A DNA stretch of 64,000 bases from Struthio camelus (GCF_040807025.1 NC_090964.1:8642214-8706213), one strand, 5' to 3'. Counted from the stretch's first letter, positions 32,301 to 42,580 are shown. Numbers and translations are program-made. The notes: generated from the sequence alone by a model not told the origin.

Positions 32301-35300
32301 ACACCTGTGCTCTGTAAGCAGAGACACATTCTATTCATTCACAATTCTGATATCAGAAGTATTATCTCAATATTATGATAATACTGATCCCATACCCCCC
32401 AAAATTTAATAAGAGGTGGGGGGGGGGCGGGGAAGAAGGGGCATCTAGAAGAAAGCAGAGCTCCATCTCTCCCATGGCACTGCTCCCTAGCTGATTTGAT
32501 TTCACAGGAGACGAATCAGGGACCCGTTCCTGGATAAATTTGGCCAACAGTGGAAGTGGCAGAATTTGGCAAGTCTAACCCCATCATTTCCCTCCCACTT
32601 CCTTCTGGAATACACCCCCCACTCTCCAGCCTGTATATGCTGGGATTCATATGCAGGCAGCTCTGCTTTGGAGCTTTGCTGGGAAGGGCGAGGACTGCCA
32701 CTGGCACAGGGAGAAGGGGCATGGGGAAGAAAAGAAATACTGCTCAAGCATGGGGTGGGGAGGAAAAAGCCTGGAGGTGAGCTATGAGAAATGGTACAGG
32801 CAGTAGAGACTCTTGCGAGAGAAGTGGGAGGAGGTAGAGTCACGGCAGTGACAGGTAGATTAGCATGAGCGTCTAATAACGTTGGCATTTCTTAGCAGGA
32901 TATACATTTAAAAAATGCAACAGTAAAATGCTATTAGCATATCACTCAGTTTGCAACATCTGGGCACAAGTTTAAGGTGGTAGTTACAGCTCCTTTGGGG
33001 GCTAGGACATACACTTGGAAACACAGAAATTTCTCCTCCATTTCAGGACAGCCTTAACCCCATGCTGAGAAAGCCTCAGGACATTCTATCGCTTTGGGTT
33101 ATATACAGTTTCTCATCACCCCTGTGACCTCAGCCCATCTCTAATCCCACTGTTTGGTTCCTTGGCAAGTTACTCCAGCGAGGCCACTGCCCATCCATCT
33201 GACTTTCCCATACAGCCTATGTTTCCACCATCCGTGTTCTTCCTAGGAATACATACAGATTAAATAACTCTGGCACAAGAATCAGCAGAGTCAGCAGGGT
33301 ATTCTTCTGAGGATTCCTTCAACTTCTCAAGCCGCTCTCTACTGTGCAATGTTTTGATCTAACTCCAATTGCTCAGAGCTTCCTTCCTTCATGGGTTTAC
33401 TCGAATACCTCGAGTTACCTATTGCTCTGAACTTAGCCCTCACCATCCATCTCCATCCCTCCTCACCACTCTACGTGTCTGGGGAGGTAAAGGGCTGCAT
33501 TTAACATGAGGACCAATTAGATGCTAGCAATGTAGAGATCCATTAGTGGAGCGGAGATGGGGCTTACACATTTATTTGTAGCACTGGAAGCTCAGAGGTG
33601 AAGAGGCCTGCTCTTTTCAAGGAGAGTTCCACCATGAAATGAAGAGAGCTTGCTAAGATTAACACATGAACTTGAAAAAAACATGCCTGGCTAACACTTA
33701 CATCGGTAGATGTCTCCCATCCTCCCAATGCACATAAGCAGAGAAAATTGCGCCTTTCAAAGCATCAGCATCCCCCCTGCCCCCGCAACAGATGAAGGGC
33801 ATAAATCAAAGTGAGGGAAAGGGATTTTCTTGTTCCTATGGAAAGGGAAGGCCATGTAGACCCCGAGTCATAAAAGTGAGGAGACATGGATCCTATTCCA
33901 AAGGGTAAGAAACCCCAGTTTTCGATTTCTATTCGGGGTGCTGTGCTACAGAACCCTAAAAGGTAGCCACTTTTCTCCCTTTTGATCACACAGCCCATTG
34001 TTCAAGAATTAGGATTATGTCACTGCGTTGCCCTTCATCTTGCTCCTAAACAATGCTGATTTCTTTCAGAAAAGCTAAGCAGCACTAGAACCACACAAGT
34101 ATTTTGGACTACTTTAAAATACTGTTTTTAAACAAGATGTCTTAGTTTCAGTGCAGAACTCCTGCAGGAGTTCCTCCGGAATGCAGCATGAACTTGCATT
34201 CTTGAGAAAAGGCTGGCATAGGGATAGGGATACTGCTGCTGTTCCGTGACCAGTCGTTTTGAAAGCCTGTCTGAAAAATCATTTTGATGAAGTCACGCTG
34301 CACACACGCATTACAATCTTTGACCCAGACTTAAATTCCAAAGTGAGATTTTTCAGCTGGCTCTTCAACACGACATACTCAAAGGGTGCCACAGCAGTAG
34401 AGAAATTCTGAGCAATCCAGGTCAGTTGGGGAACAGCTGGTCATCTGTGCAAAAAGAGGCTCCTAAAACGGTGGCTTTATTTCAGATTCTCTCTCACGAG
34501 CCTCCTGCTTAGATCGCCCTAAGTTTGGGCTGCCTAGTGAATGCTCCCAAAGGACAGGAATTTTCAAATAACCAAAGCAAGGCAGAAGCATCTGGAGCTC
34601 TTCCAATGATCAATCCTAAGTCTCACAAAGCTGCGCTCTACTATCAGCAATTTTTAAATTGATGAAAAACTCATAAATCCTTGCGACAGCACTCAGTGAA
34701 TGAAGCTTTGCTAAATGGGATGAGAACGCTGTTCTTTGAGCAGGAATTAGCAAATTCCTTAGGTTTCATTTCACCGCAAGGCATTATCACAGAGCTGTTG
34801 AGCATCAGCTGGCTAAAGGGTTTTATTAATAAAAAAAAATTGTGGCAAATCAGACTATAAAACTGATTTATGGAGATCAAGATGCCCATGAGCGATGCCA
34901 AGTCACTCATGACATTGACATATCTCAGTTACTTGTACAATGGGAGACAGCAAGTCTTAATAAAGTCTCTAGCACTGCAACGATTACAGCCACATTACAT
35001 ACTTTAAAGACTGTTTAAAAAAAAACATTTAGAAACAGAATGGTAATAACTAGAGAGCTAAGCACTCTGCTCATCTGTAAATCGAATCCGAGTTCATCCT
35101 TCTTGTGCTGAGCACATCCCAGCTCTCCACTCCATGCACATTAAGCAGTAAGTGGCAGAAATTGCTTAACTTGTTCCAATTTTTAAGCTAACTACAGTGT
35201 CGTGAGGCAGCTGAGTCTACTTGATACAGCCACCAAATGCGGGTGCAGCAGCTGCACTGGAGAGATAGGGAGAAATCAGAGCCGCCAGGCGATTGGACAG

Positions 35301-36175
35301 TGGTGATGGGGAAGGAGAAGGCTAGTCTGGGCACAGAACAAAGACTGCCATTTCCATTCCCTATTTAGGCTCATCAAAAGCATGAAACAAGCTCTAATAC
35401 GGATTTCCAGAGTAGAAATGCAAAGAGATCACAAATCACGCCTCGCAGGGGCTCCAGCAGACGCTACCTGGAAAACCCCAGTCTTCACCGTTCTCTCGGG
35501 TCCCCTCTTCCCCCAGGGACGAAAAGGGGGAACACGACCGTACCTTGCTTATCAAAAAGAAAGTTCTAGGTTTGTGCTTAATCCAGGCTAAGCACGGAGG
35601 AGGGGGAGGGCGCTAAACAGAGATTAAATAATAGAAATATCTCGGTAACCCCCCCACCACCGAGGGAGGCGGGGCGCATCTCACCCGGGGCCGCTCCCCG
35701 GGGGCCCTCGGCGCTCGCAGCCCCGGGCAGGGCGGCCAAGAGGGGTCAGCGGCGGCCGGGCCCCCCCCCCCGCCCTGCCCGCCGCCCCCCCGGCCGCGGT
35801 ACCTGCCGTGAGGAGCTGCATGGCGTGCGTGAAGGACGGGTCGAGGCTGTCCTTCTCGGCCATCAACTCCGGCAGGTATTTGTTCTCGGGCTCCATCTTG
35901 ACGGCGGCCCCCGGCAGCAGCGGGGTGGGGGCGGCGGCGGGGGCCTGGGCGGCCGAGGCGGCCGCTGTGGCGCTGGGCGGTAGGAGCGGCGGCGGCTGCG
36001 CCCCGGTGGCGGCGGCGCCTCGGCCCCCCCCACCTCCTCCTCCTCCTCCTCCGCCGCCACCTCCTCCTCCTCCTCCTCCGCGGGGCGGCCGCCGCGGGGG
36101 GGGCGCCCCTTGCCGGGCGCCGCCGGGGCCCGGCCCCCGGCCCAGGCGGGCGGCGGGGTCGTCACGGCGCTGCAT
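20226..36175 (-). CDS. KHDRBS1: KHDRBS1 (Sam68), STAR-family KH-domain RNA-binding protein (9 coding exons)
   Basis: Minus-strand gene of 450 residues; human Sam68 has 443. Coding segments are 35803-36175, 28805-28932, 28112-28228, 26906-27052, 24754-24890, 23568-23793, 22567-22634, 22140-22198 and 20226-20323, all joining in frame. Order of parts: a Gly/Pro/Ala-rich N-terminus with a 19-Gly run (33-51); a sumoylation-type VKME (92-95); the STAR segment (QUA1, KH, QUA2) from about residue 98 to 280, with the KH loop GPQG at 176-179; RG repeats and proline SH3/WW ligands (about 280-370); a Tyr-rich region (about 372-419); and the C-terminal nuclear localisation region ending HPYGRY. Sam68 binds U(U/A)AA-type RNA, steers alternative splicing and serves as a Src-family substrate and adaptor in the nucleus. 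Unusual here is a Pro10 run in exon 6 where I recall two prolines in mammals. Confidence 0.97.
22140..22198 (-). CDS. KHDRBS1: KHDRBS1 exon 8
   Basis: 59 nt, residues 400-418 with split glycines on both sides: [19 protein letters not shown]. Acceptor CTTCCAG|GGAC; donor TTATG|GTATGT. Confidence 0.94.
22567..22634 (-). CDS. KHDRBS1: KHDRBS1 exon 7
   Basis: 68 nt, residues 377-398 plus two bases of Gly399: [20 protein letters not shown] and on. Tyr-rich, the target region for Src-family and related kinases. Acceptor TTTCAG|GGCT; donor CAAGG|GTGAGT. Confidence 0.94.
23568..23793 (-). CDS. KHDRBS1: KHDRBS1 exon 6 (RG- and proline-rich)
   Basis: 226 nt, residues 302-376. GRGVG is followed by ten prolines, all CCT codons, then [20 protein letters not shown] and the ligand-rich segment ending [12 protein letters not shown]. 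Acceptor CCTCCCTTTCCAG|GGGG, preceded by 22 T residues; donor GAATAT|GTAAGA. Confidence 0.96.
23807..23828. repeat. A22/T22 homopolymer at the KHDRBS1 exon 6 acceptor
   Basis: Twenty-two consecutive A on the plus strand form a T22 run in the minus-strand transcript, ending 13 nt before exon 6. It serves as part of the polypyrimidine tract. Length is likely polymorphic. Confidence 0.9.
24754..24890 (-). CDS. KHDRBS1: KHDRBS1 exon 5
   Basis: 137 nt, residues 256-300 plus two bases of Arg301. [20 protein letters not shown] is followed by RG repeats and a run of six prolines. Acceptor TTTTCAG|GATATG; donor CCAAG|GTATCT. Confidence 0.95.
26906..27052 (-). CDS. KHDRBS1: KHDRBS1 exon 4 (KH/QUA2)
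   Basis: 147 nt, 49 codons, residues 207-255 ([20 protein letters not shown] to EVKKFLVP). Acceptor TTTCAG|GAGG; donor GTTCCA|GTATGT. It completes the KH fold and begins QUA2. Confidence 0.96.
28112..28228 (-). CDS. KHDRBS1: KHDRBS1 exon 3 (KH core)
   Basis: 117 nt, exactly 39 codons, residues 168-206. It carries [19 protein letters not shown], the KH signature with the GPQG RNA-binding loop, and ends GSMRDKAK. Acceptor CCTTTACAG|TTC; donor GCAAAG|GTAAGG. Confidence 0.96.
28805..28932 (-). CDS. KHDRBS1: KHDRBS1 exon 2
   Basis: 128 nt, residues 126-167 ([20 protein letters not shown] to KQYPK), the end of QUA1 and the start of KH. Acceptor TTGTTTAG|AAATTG; donor CCCAAG|GTGAGA. At 42 full codons it is shorter than most ORF callers report. 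Confidence 0.95.
28933..35802 (-). other. KHDRBS1: KHDRBS1 intron 1
   Basis: A 6.9-kb first intron. It holds a G13 run at 30443-30455, an A-rich run near 31040-31056 and GC-rich sequence toward exon 1. Several 60-128-codon ORFs exist on both strands, but none shows a family motif. No nested gene is supported. Confidence 0.75.
30443..30455. repeat. G13 homopolymer
   Basis: Thirteen consecutive G in KHDRBS1 intron 1. Prone to length error in assembly. Confidence 0.9.
35803..36175 (-). CDS. KHDRBS1: KHDRBS1 exon 1 (start codon exon)
   Basis: 373 coding nt, residues 1-124 plus one base of Glu125. The ATG at 36173-36175 opens [14 protein letters not shown], matching the mammalian start. It contains the 19-Gly tract coded by mixed GGA/GGT/GGC/GGG, an Ala/Pro-rich stretch, then [20 protein letters not shown], the start of the conserved region. 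Donor GCAG|GTACCG. The opposite strand is also open here because of composition. Confidence 0.95.
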
Positions 36176-36800
36176 GCGGGCGGCGGGGGGCGGCGGCGGG
36201 CGCGGAGCGGGCCGAGCGCGGCGCTGCCACACCGTCCGCCGCGGCGCCACGGCCGGAAGTGAGGGGCCGGAAGGACCGCCCCCCCCTTCTGCCGCTCTCT
36301 CCCTCCCTCCCTCTCCCTCTCTCTCACTCCCCCCCCCCGCACTTCCCCGCCCCCCCCCACTCCGCCGCAGCTCCCGCGCGACCACCCCGCGCGCCTCTGC
36401 GCCTGCGCCGGCACGCAGCCGCGCGCCACCCCCCTCCCCACCCCGCCCCGCCCCGCCGCGCTCCTCACGGCCCGCCCCCTGGGCCGCGCGTGCGCCGCCC
36501 GCCGCCCGCGGGAACGAGGCGCGCTCTTGGGACGCATGCGCAGTGCCGGGCCCGCGAAAGCGGAAAGCGACACGTGGGGAGCGACGGCCGCCCCGCTGCC
36601 CTGACTGCGCATGCGCAGATGCAGCGGTGTGACATTAGTCACCAGCTGCCGAGAAACTTATCCCGCAGGGGATTCACAGCGCCTGCGTGTATGTGTGTAT
36701 ATGTGTGTGTGTGTGTGGGGGGGGGGAAGGTCTGTGTTGCGCATGCGCAGTGGCTGCCCGCTCGAGAACAAAGCGGCTGGCGCGCATGCGCCCTGTGGCT
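36176..36800 (-). promoter_or_regulatory. KHDRBS1: KHDRBS1 CpG-island promoter with NRF1-like cluster
   Basis: GC-rich sequence directly upstream of the KHDRBS1 start codon. It contains ETS-type sites (CCGGAAGT at 36253-36260 and CCGGAAG at 36268-36274) and an E-box CACGTG at 36571-36576. Four GCGCATGCGC-type NRF1 sites lie at 36533-36542, 36606-36617, 36738-36749 and 36782-36791. There is no obvious TATA box. The start site is probably within about 100 bp of the ATG near the ETS sites. Confidence 0.7.
36686..36726. repeat. TG microsatellite followed by a G run
   Basis: An interrupted TG-dinucleotide stretch ends in about ten G residues. It sits between the second and third NRF1-like sites. 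Confidence 0.9.
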
Positions 36801-36968
36801 GTGCGTCTCTGTGGAGATAGGCGTGAGGTGCGAGGCGTGTCGTAGGCCCTGGGGTGGCGGAGGGGCTCCGGCCCGGGCTGCGGCCCGAGAGTGACGGCGG
36901 GGCAGTGCCTTGGGCAGCGCAAAGTGCCTGGGCCTCGGTGGGCGTGGTGAGCGGGGCACAGCCTGCTT

Positions 36969-37345
36969 TGGGAGTTGGGTCCTTGGCCTACCTGCCCCTG
37001 CAGCCGTGTGCTGTGGTATGAGGCCTCAGCAGTGCCTGTGTGGGAGCTGAGCCTTCCCCTGCCTGCCTGGGGCCTTGGCAGCACCTGTGTGGGAGCTGAG
37101 CCTTCCCCTGCCTGCCCCTGTGGCCCTGTGCTGCAGTATGGGGCCTTGGCAGCACCTGTGTGGGAGCTGAGCTTTCCCCTGCCTGCCCTCATGGCCCTGT
37201 GCTGTGGTACGGGGCCTCAGCAGTGCCTGTGTGGGAGCTGAGCCTTCCCCTGCCTGCCCTCATGGCCCTGTGCTGCCGTACGGGGCCTCGGCAGGGCCCA
37301 TATGGGAGCTGAGCCCCTGGCCTACCCATCCTGGTAGCCCTGTGC
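36969..37345. repeat. 71-bp minisatellite, about 5-6 copies
   Basis: The piece TGGGAGCTGA recurs at 37041, 37090, 37161, 37232 and, in its first eight bases, 37303. This gives a 71-bp period with one 49-bp truncated unit. A divergent copy precedes it near 36969. Each unit also shares CCCTGTGCTG and GGGGCCT. It lies between the two divergent promoters. Confidence 0.88.
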
Positions 37346-40300
37346 TGGGCTTGAAGAGAGTACTTGCCTCCTTCATGGGAGCTGGTTGTTGTCGTGCAGG
37401 GCTGGAGAGGGAGTAAAAGCTCTCGTATGAACTAGCATTGTCAGAAGTTTAGAAACTCCAGTTAGAGTTGCTGGGGTGGAGTTAATGAGGAAAGGATTAT
37501 CTGTACCATCCTGAAACCCAGCAAAGAAGAACTGAACGCTTTTTTTTTCCAGTCAGGATGATCACACGTGTGAAGGCCCCTTGGGTGCAGAGATTCTGTT
37601 GCTGTGGTTTTTTGGAGGCAGCTTTTACTTAACTAGCATGCAGGACCTATCTCAGGCGCTGCAACCCCTTAAGTTAGTATCAGATGTGGCTTTTGTTTAT
37701 TAATAGATTGACATTCATAGCTCAAGAACATAGCAGGAAGACTTACCAGCTTTTACAATTCTTGAAATTACACATCTACTTCAGCCTGTTAAGGAAGCAT
37801 GGCAAACTCATTTTATCTCTGGCTGTCTTGTGATAGATCACTCTCTGCAGCAGCCTTCTCTGTACGTTGTTGGAGCTGATGTGCGTGGACAGACGTAGCC
37901 TCCGACATCATCAGGTAACACAGCCTGAATCTCGTTCTGTCTCTCTTGCCTCCAGGGTGCTGTTTCGGAACAGCTCCACTGAACCTGTGCAACCCTGTCA
38001 CTTTGTAGTGAATGGCTGTGCAGCTTGTGAACATAAAGCCCTGCCTGTGTAAGGGAGCTGCCGCCACTGACGGCTTTAGAGCAGTGTGGGTCCCTGCCAT
38101 GTGCAGGTGCAGATCTCGGTGCCTGTTCTGTTCCTTCCTTCTCAGTTCTCTTTCACATATTGTCTCTTTTTCTTCATCCCAGTTGTACATCTTTATGTCA
38201 TTCTTATAAATTTTCAACAAGATTCTCTTTCCCTGCCTGCCTTCCCTGTCCCATCCAAACACACAGCTGCCAGCTGCTTCGCTTGTAAATGCCATGGGAC
38301 CTTCCGAGAGCTGGGATGTGTTAGCTCTGCTCCTGGTAAAGGGCTGTCATCACCCCAGGGCTTCCACCTGCTGCCTCAGTCAGGCTCCCAGAGCACGTGT
38401 AGCTCACATCTTCCTATGACCAGCCCCTTTGCTATGCTGGTGCTGCTATGGAAGGCAGCTGTCATTAGCTGTTTACATTTGACCCGTTCCTCCAAGAACT
38501 TTGGGAGTGAGGGGGAGGAGAAAGGTGCATTTGGCTCCTTTAGAGTTTTAATTTTTAGAGGAAGGTTGCCTGATGGGGCCCTGGACTTGGAATCAGGAGA
38601 TCTGGGACCAGTTTCCAGCTCTGCTGAGGCTTCCTGAGTGAAGCTGGACACTTTGCGTAACCATTCAGTTCCCCATCTGTAAATTTAAGTTACTTCTACC
38701 TTCTTTCTCTTCTACTTGGATTGTCCAAATCTGCTCAGGGTGCCCAGGGGCTGAGACATTCCTTCCTTACAGGGAAGGAGAATGGGGAATAGAACAGAGA
38801 TGGGTCTAGTTTGGGCCTGAGTGCATGGCCACCCCTGCTCTGTCTTCCGCGTGTCTGTTCTCCTGTGGGTATCTTAGGAGAGCAGCTGATAAAAGCTTAT
38901 GTGGATGTGATTGCTTCTGCAGTTATTCCCTGCTGCTGAGATGACAGGGTCGTTAATCAGCTAGGTCTTTGAGAGAATGCCTTTGTTTTGCTGCAGAAGA
39001 GGAAGAGGCCCGGCGGGCCTGGAGCTCTAGACATTGTGCATTATGCAAATGGGTGTGCGTCACGGAGCCACCGATGTGTGCTCAGGCGAGGGGCCCTGAG
39101 GAGGGTTTGCTGCTGGAGCTGAGAACAGAAGAACTCTTGTTCCAGCTCTCGCTGGTGCCACTTCCAGTGCAGCCGCCCACTTGTTCAGCTGGACCAGAGG
39201 CAGCAGTGATGCCAGCGGGAATGGGCTGCCTCTCCTGTGTCTGTCCTTTGCTCCAGCATTTTTATCTCAGCTGGCAGGAAAGGAAGTGTTAGTCCCTGGC
39301 TCCAAATGAAGGTACTTCTTGTTACAGTGGATTAATAAATGCTAGCTAGCCTCTGAGACGCTAACCCTGCTATTCTTAGGGAGCTTTACGAGCCTCGGTG
39401 ATTTCCATCCCATGGCTAAATATTTCCGCCTCCTGGGAGATTGGAGCAGTCCCAGGCCCAGCCCTGTGCGATGTCCTGATGCCCTCTAGTGGGGTCTGGC
39501 ACGCCATTGGGGCAGGCTGCTGCAGGCCCAGGGTCCCCTTGCAGCCACGCTCTATCAACAGGGCACTTTTAGGGGAGAAAACGTCACCCTCTGCTCAGGA
39601 AAATCTAGCTTCTTGCCTGGCAACACAGCCCTTCTCTGCGCTCGGCAGTGCATCTTGACTAAGGGGTTCTCTGTGCTGGCCCTGTGTAGCATTTTGTTAC
39701 CCTGTCTAGGACTGGCGTGTTTTGAATGGTCTTTCTGACTCTCAGCAGGCTGATGACAGGCACAGAAAGTGTTTTCCTGGCAGGATGAGGAAGCCAGGCC
39801 TCACCTGGGGAAGGAGGTGCTGAAGCCCTGTTGCACAAACACTGCGCACAGAAGCCATGTACTACTACATGGAGTCACACGCGCACTGATAAAACTGCAT
39901 GATGTCAGGAAGGGTTAAGCTCAGGGTATGATGCAGCCTGGTGCCGTCTGGTTAGTACCAGACGGGGTGTCACCTTTGGTTACTTAATGCCACGTGGCCG
40001 GGACAGGCCCTCGCCAAGTGCAAGGCTTCCTGCTCTGGATGGCTCCAAGCCAGGCGCAGAGCCCAGGCTGTGAGAAGGGTCAGGATCCTGCTCAGACCAA
40101 ACTCTGAGTCACTGGTATCCGGCGCTCCACCCGCCCGCAGGGAAGCGGATCAATGGGTCATTCATTGATTTTTGTTTCACCGTGTGCAGGGTCAGGGCTG
40201 CCCTGGCCATGTGAACCTGCTCCTGGCTCCCGGCTGTGCCGCCCTGCCCCGGGCGCCCCGAGCAAGCTGGGCATCTGCTCGCCTTCCTGGGTCACTTTGT

Positions 40301-40860
40301 TCTTTCATGTTTCTGCCCTACTCGAGCGGTGCTGCGGTGTCAACGGAGAACACAGACGCCGCCGTCTGGATTGCGCTTCGCAGACAAAATGCAAAGCGGG
40401 CACATGCCTGTGGACGTCTGTTGGGCAACCTCACCCCGGGGACGACATCGGCAGCCCCGACCAAAGCCTGGCGACGGGGACACGGCTTCAGATCCTGCCT
40501 TTGTCCCGCCGCCCTTAAACGTCCCTAGCAGCACGGGAACGCTCCATTTGAAAAAAGAGACAGAAACGCTTATGTCTCTCCAGGCGATTGTTCTGGGTTG
40601 CCCGCAGTCCAGAAACGGTGACGTTTGCAGGGTTTTTGCCATAAGCTCCCCTCCCTCCTACTCTCCCCCCAAAAATAACGAAACGGAGTCGCTCTTCGCT
40701 GACCGGCACAAACCCGGCGGCCGCTCCTCCCCGGCGGCAGCTCCCGGCCGCTGCGCGTTGGGTACTTCCGTGCCGCGGCGGCGGAGGCGGCCTGCCGGGC
40801 CCCGAGGGGCGGCGGAAGCGGAAGCCGTGGGAACCGCCGGGGGGGGCAACCATTGCGGCT
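37346..40860. other. Intergenic region between KHDRBS1 and PTP4A2
   Basis: No gene is supported. ORFs of 160 (minus, 37813-38295) and 183 codons (plus, 38086-38637) overlap each other, and the latter runs through a MIR relic. From about 40.1 kb the sequence becomes GC-rich and forms the flank of the PTP4A2 island. Confidence 0.6.
38575..38692 (-). mobile_element. MIR-type SINE relic
   Basis: Read on the plus strand it follows the reverse complement of MIR: TTGGAATCAGGAGATCTGGG, then TTTCCAGCTCTGCTGA, a weaker middle, then CATTCAGTTCCCCATCTGTAAAT. Both ends of the MIR core are recognisable. MIR copies are ancient and expected in amniotes. Confidence 0.72.
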
Positions 40861-41640
40861 GGGTGGGGGGAGCGGGCTGTACCATTGCGCGGCGGCGGGG
40901 GGGGAGGGTGCTGGCGTGGAAGGGCCCGTGCGCACGTGGGGTCGAAGAAGGGAAGCGCGGGGGGGATGCTGCTCGTTGGGGCTCGGGGCGGGGCCGCCCC
41001 GGCAGCGCTGTGCGGGGCTCGGCGCCGGGCCGGACCGGAGGGGGCCGGGCGAGCCACCCCCGAGCGCCCCATCCGCTTTCGGGAGAGCTGCAGCCCTGCC
41101 CGAGCGGGGGCGCTAGCGTGGGGGAGCGGGTTGTACCAATGAGACCTCAGTCGCGGGGGGGGGGGAAGACTGTTCCAACACCGGCAGGGGCGAGGGAGCG
41201 AGTCCTCTGTGCCACGGGGAGGTGAAACTGGCTATTCCGAAGGGAATGGCAGGGCGAGGCGTGCGGAAGGGGCGGCGGGACCGTCCCAGCGCTACTTGTT
41301 CCGCCGCCGTGCTGCCCCCCCCTCCCTCCCCAACCCCGCCGTGGCGGCGGCGGGTGGGCGCTTCCGGGCGAGCGGAGCCGGGGCGGGCCGTACCACTGCC
41401 GGATGTGGGTGTGAGGCGGGCCGTGCCAATCAGCGCGCGGGCGGGTCGTACCACGGGGCGCGCGGGCGGGGGGAGGGAGGCGGCCTGCGCGCGGCGAGCC
41501 GTGTGGCGGCGCGCGGGCTCTCGGGTGTCTCCGCGCGGCCGGGCCGAGCCGAGCCCAGTCACGGGCCCCGCCGCCGCCGAGCCGGGCCCGCCGCCGCCGC
41601 TGCTGCCGCCGCCGCCGCCCGCCCTCTCCCTTCCCCCGGC
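40861..41640 (+). promoter_or_regulatory. PTP4A2: PTP4A2 CpG-island promoter with repeated 16-bp motif
   Basis: Dense CpG island upstream of PTP4A2 exon 1. The motif GCGGGYYGTACCAMTG occurs in five variants at 40872-40887, 41126-41141, 41393-41408, 41426-41441 and 41451-41466. Two of them include a CCAAT box (41136-41140 and 41436-41440). There is no TATA box. Long ORFs on all frames here are composition artefacts. Confidence 0.65.
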
Positions 41641-41699
41641 CCGGTGTGTGGGAGGCGCCGGGCCCGCTCGGACGAACGCCGACGCGCTCAATGCCCAGG
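41560..41699 (+). other. PTP4A2: Predicted non-coding exon 1 of PTP4A2
   Basis: The island reads CAATGCCCAGG|GTGAGG, a good donor with GT at 41700-41701. PTP4A2 has a non-coding first exon in mammals. The 5' boundary is a guess from composition; only the donor is well supported. Confidence 0.5.
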
Positions 41700-41814
41700 G
41701 TGAGGGGGCCGCGGCGGGGAGGAGTTGGGGGGCGCCGGGTGAGGCCCGAGCCCCCAGCCCGGGGCGGGCCTCGCGGGAGGGGGGGGGTCTGTGGGGTTCC
41801 TCCTCTGCCCCCCG

Positions 41815-42580
41815 GCCTCTGGGGCTGGTTTGAGGGGCGGTCCTTCCTGGCCTGGAGCGTCCCCTTCGGCCTGAGGGGCTGGTTTGGGGGGGTTCTTCTT
41901 GGTTCAGGGAGCTCCATTGGCCTGCAGGGCTGATTGAGGGGGGGGTCTTCCTGGCTTTGAGAGGGTTCTTCCTGTTTTGCGGGGTGCTTCCTGGTTTGGG
42001 GGTCTTAACTGTTCGCTTTGGGCTGAGGGGCTGGTTTAAGGAGGTCCTTCGTGGTCTAGGGAATTCCCCCCTGGCCTGTGGGGCTGGTTCGGAGGGCCTT
42101 TTCTGGTTTGGCAGTTCCCTCTGGCTTGGGTGCCTGGTTTAGGGGTGCCCTTCGTGGTCTTGGATGTTCCCTTTGGTCTGAGGGGCTGGTTCAGGGAGTC
42201 CTTTCTGGTGTTGGGGCTGCCCCCTGGCCTTTGGGGCTGGCTTGGTCAATCTTTCCTGGCCTGAGCAGGTTCACCTGGTTCGTGGGGCTTGTTTGGGGGC
42301 TCGTCCCTCGCCTGTGAGGCCCCTAACCAGTGTGTATGGGGGAGGGTCTCCTTTTCCTGAGGGGGTTGGACTGGTTTGTGAGATTCCTCCTGGCCTGAGC
42401 GTTGGTTTTAGGATAGTAGTGCTTGCCTGTGGAGTTAGGTTGTTTTGTTGGGGGTCTCCTCTCATCCATGAGGCTGGTTTGGAAGGTCCTCCCCTCACCT
42501 GGGTGGCTGGGTTGGTTTGTGGCATCCCTCCTGGCCTGTAGAGTTGGTTTGTGGGGGTTCCCTTCCTCACCTGTGGGACT
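41815..42580. repeat. Degenerate minisatellite, period about 50-55 bp
   Basis: The phrase GGGGCTGGTT or a close variant recurs at 41821, 41875, 42027, 42080, 42182 and 42231, and in weaker forms between and beyond. It is accompanied by TCCTTCCTGG and CTGGCCTG. About 14 degraded units fill the start of PTP4A2 intron 1. Confidence 0.75.

Noticed and set aside
35808-36632. 274-codon plus-strand ORF opposite KHDRBS1 exon 1
   Set aside because: It is the GC-rich shadow of the real minus-strand exon. The minus-strand frame matches Sam68 exactly and ends at a proper donor.
37813-38637. Overlapping 160-codon minus and 183-codon plus ORFs
   Set aside because: They overlap on opposite strands, the plus one reads through a MIR relic, and neither has a recognisable motif.
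40236-41225. Longest plus-strand ORF of the window, 329 codons
   Set aside because: It spans the PTP4A2 CpG island, where few stops occur in any frame. Its second half is Arg/Gly/Pro/Ala low complexity, it overlaps long antisense ORFs, and no domain is recognisable.
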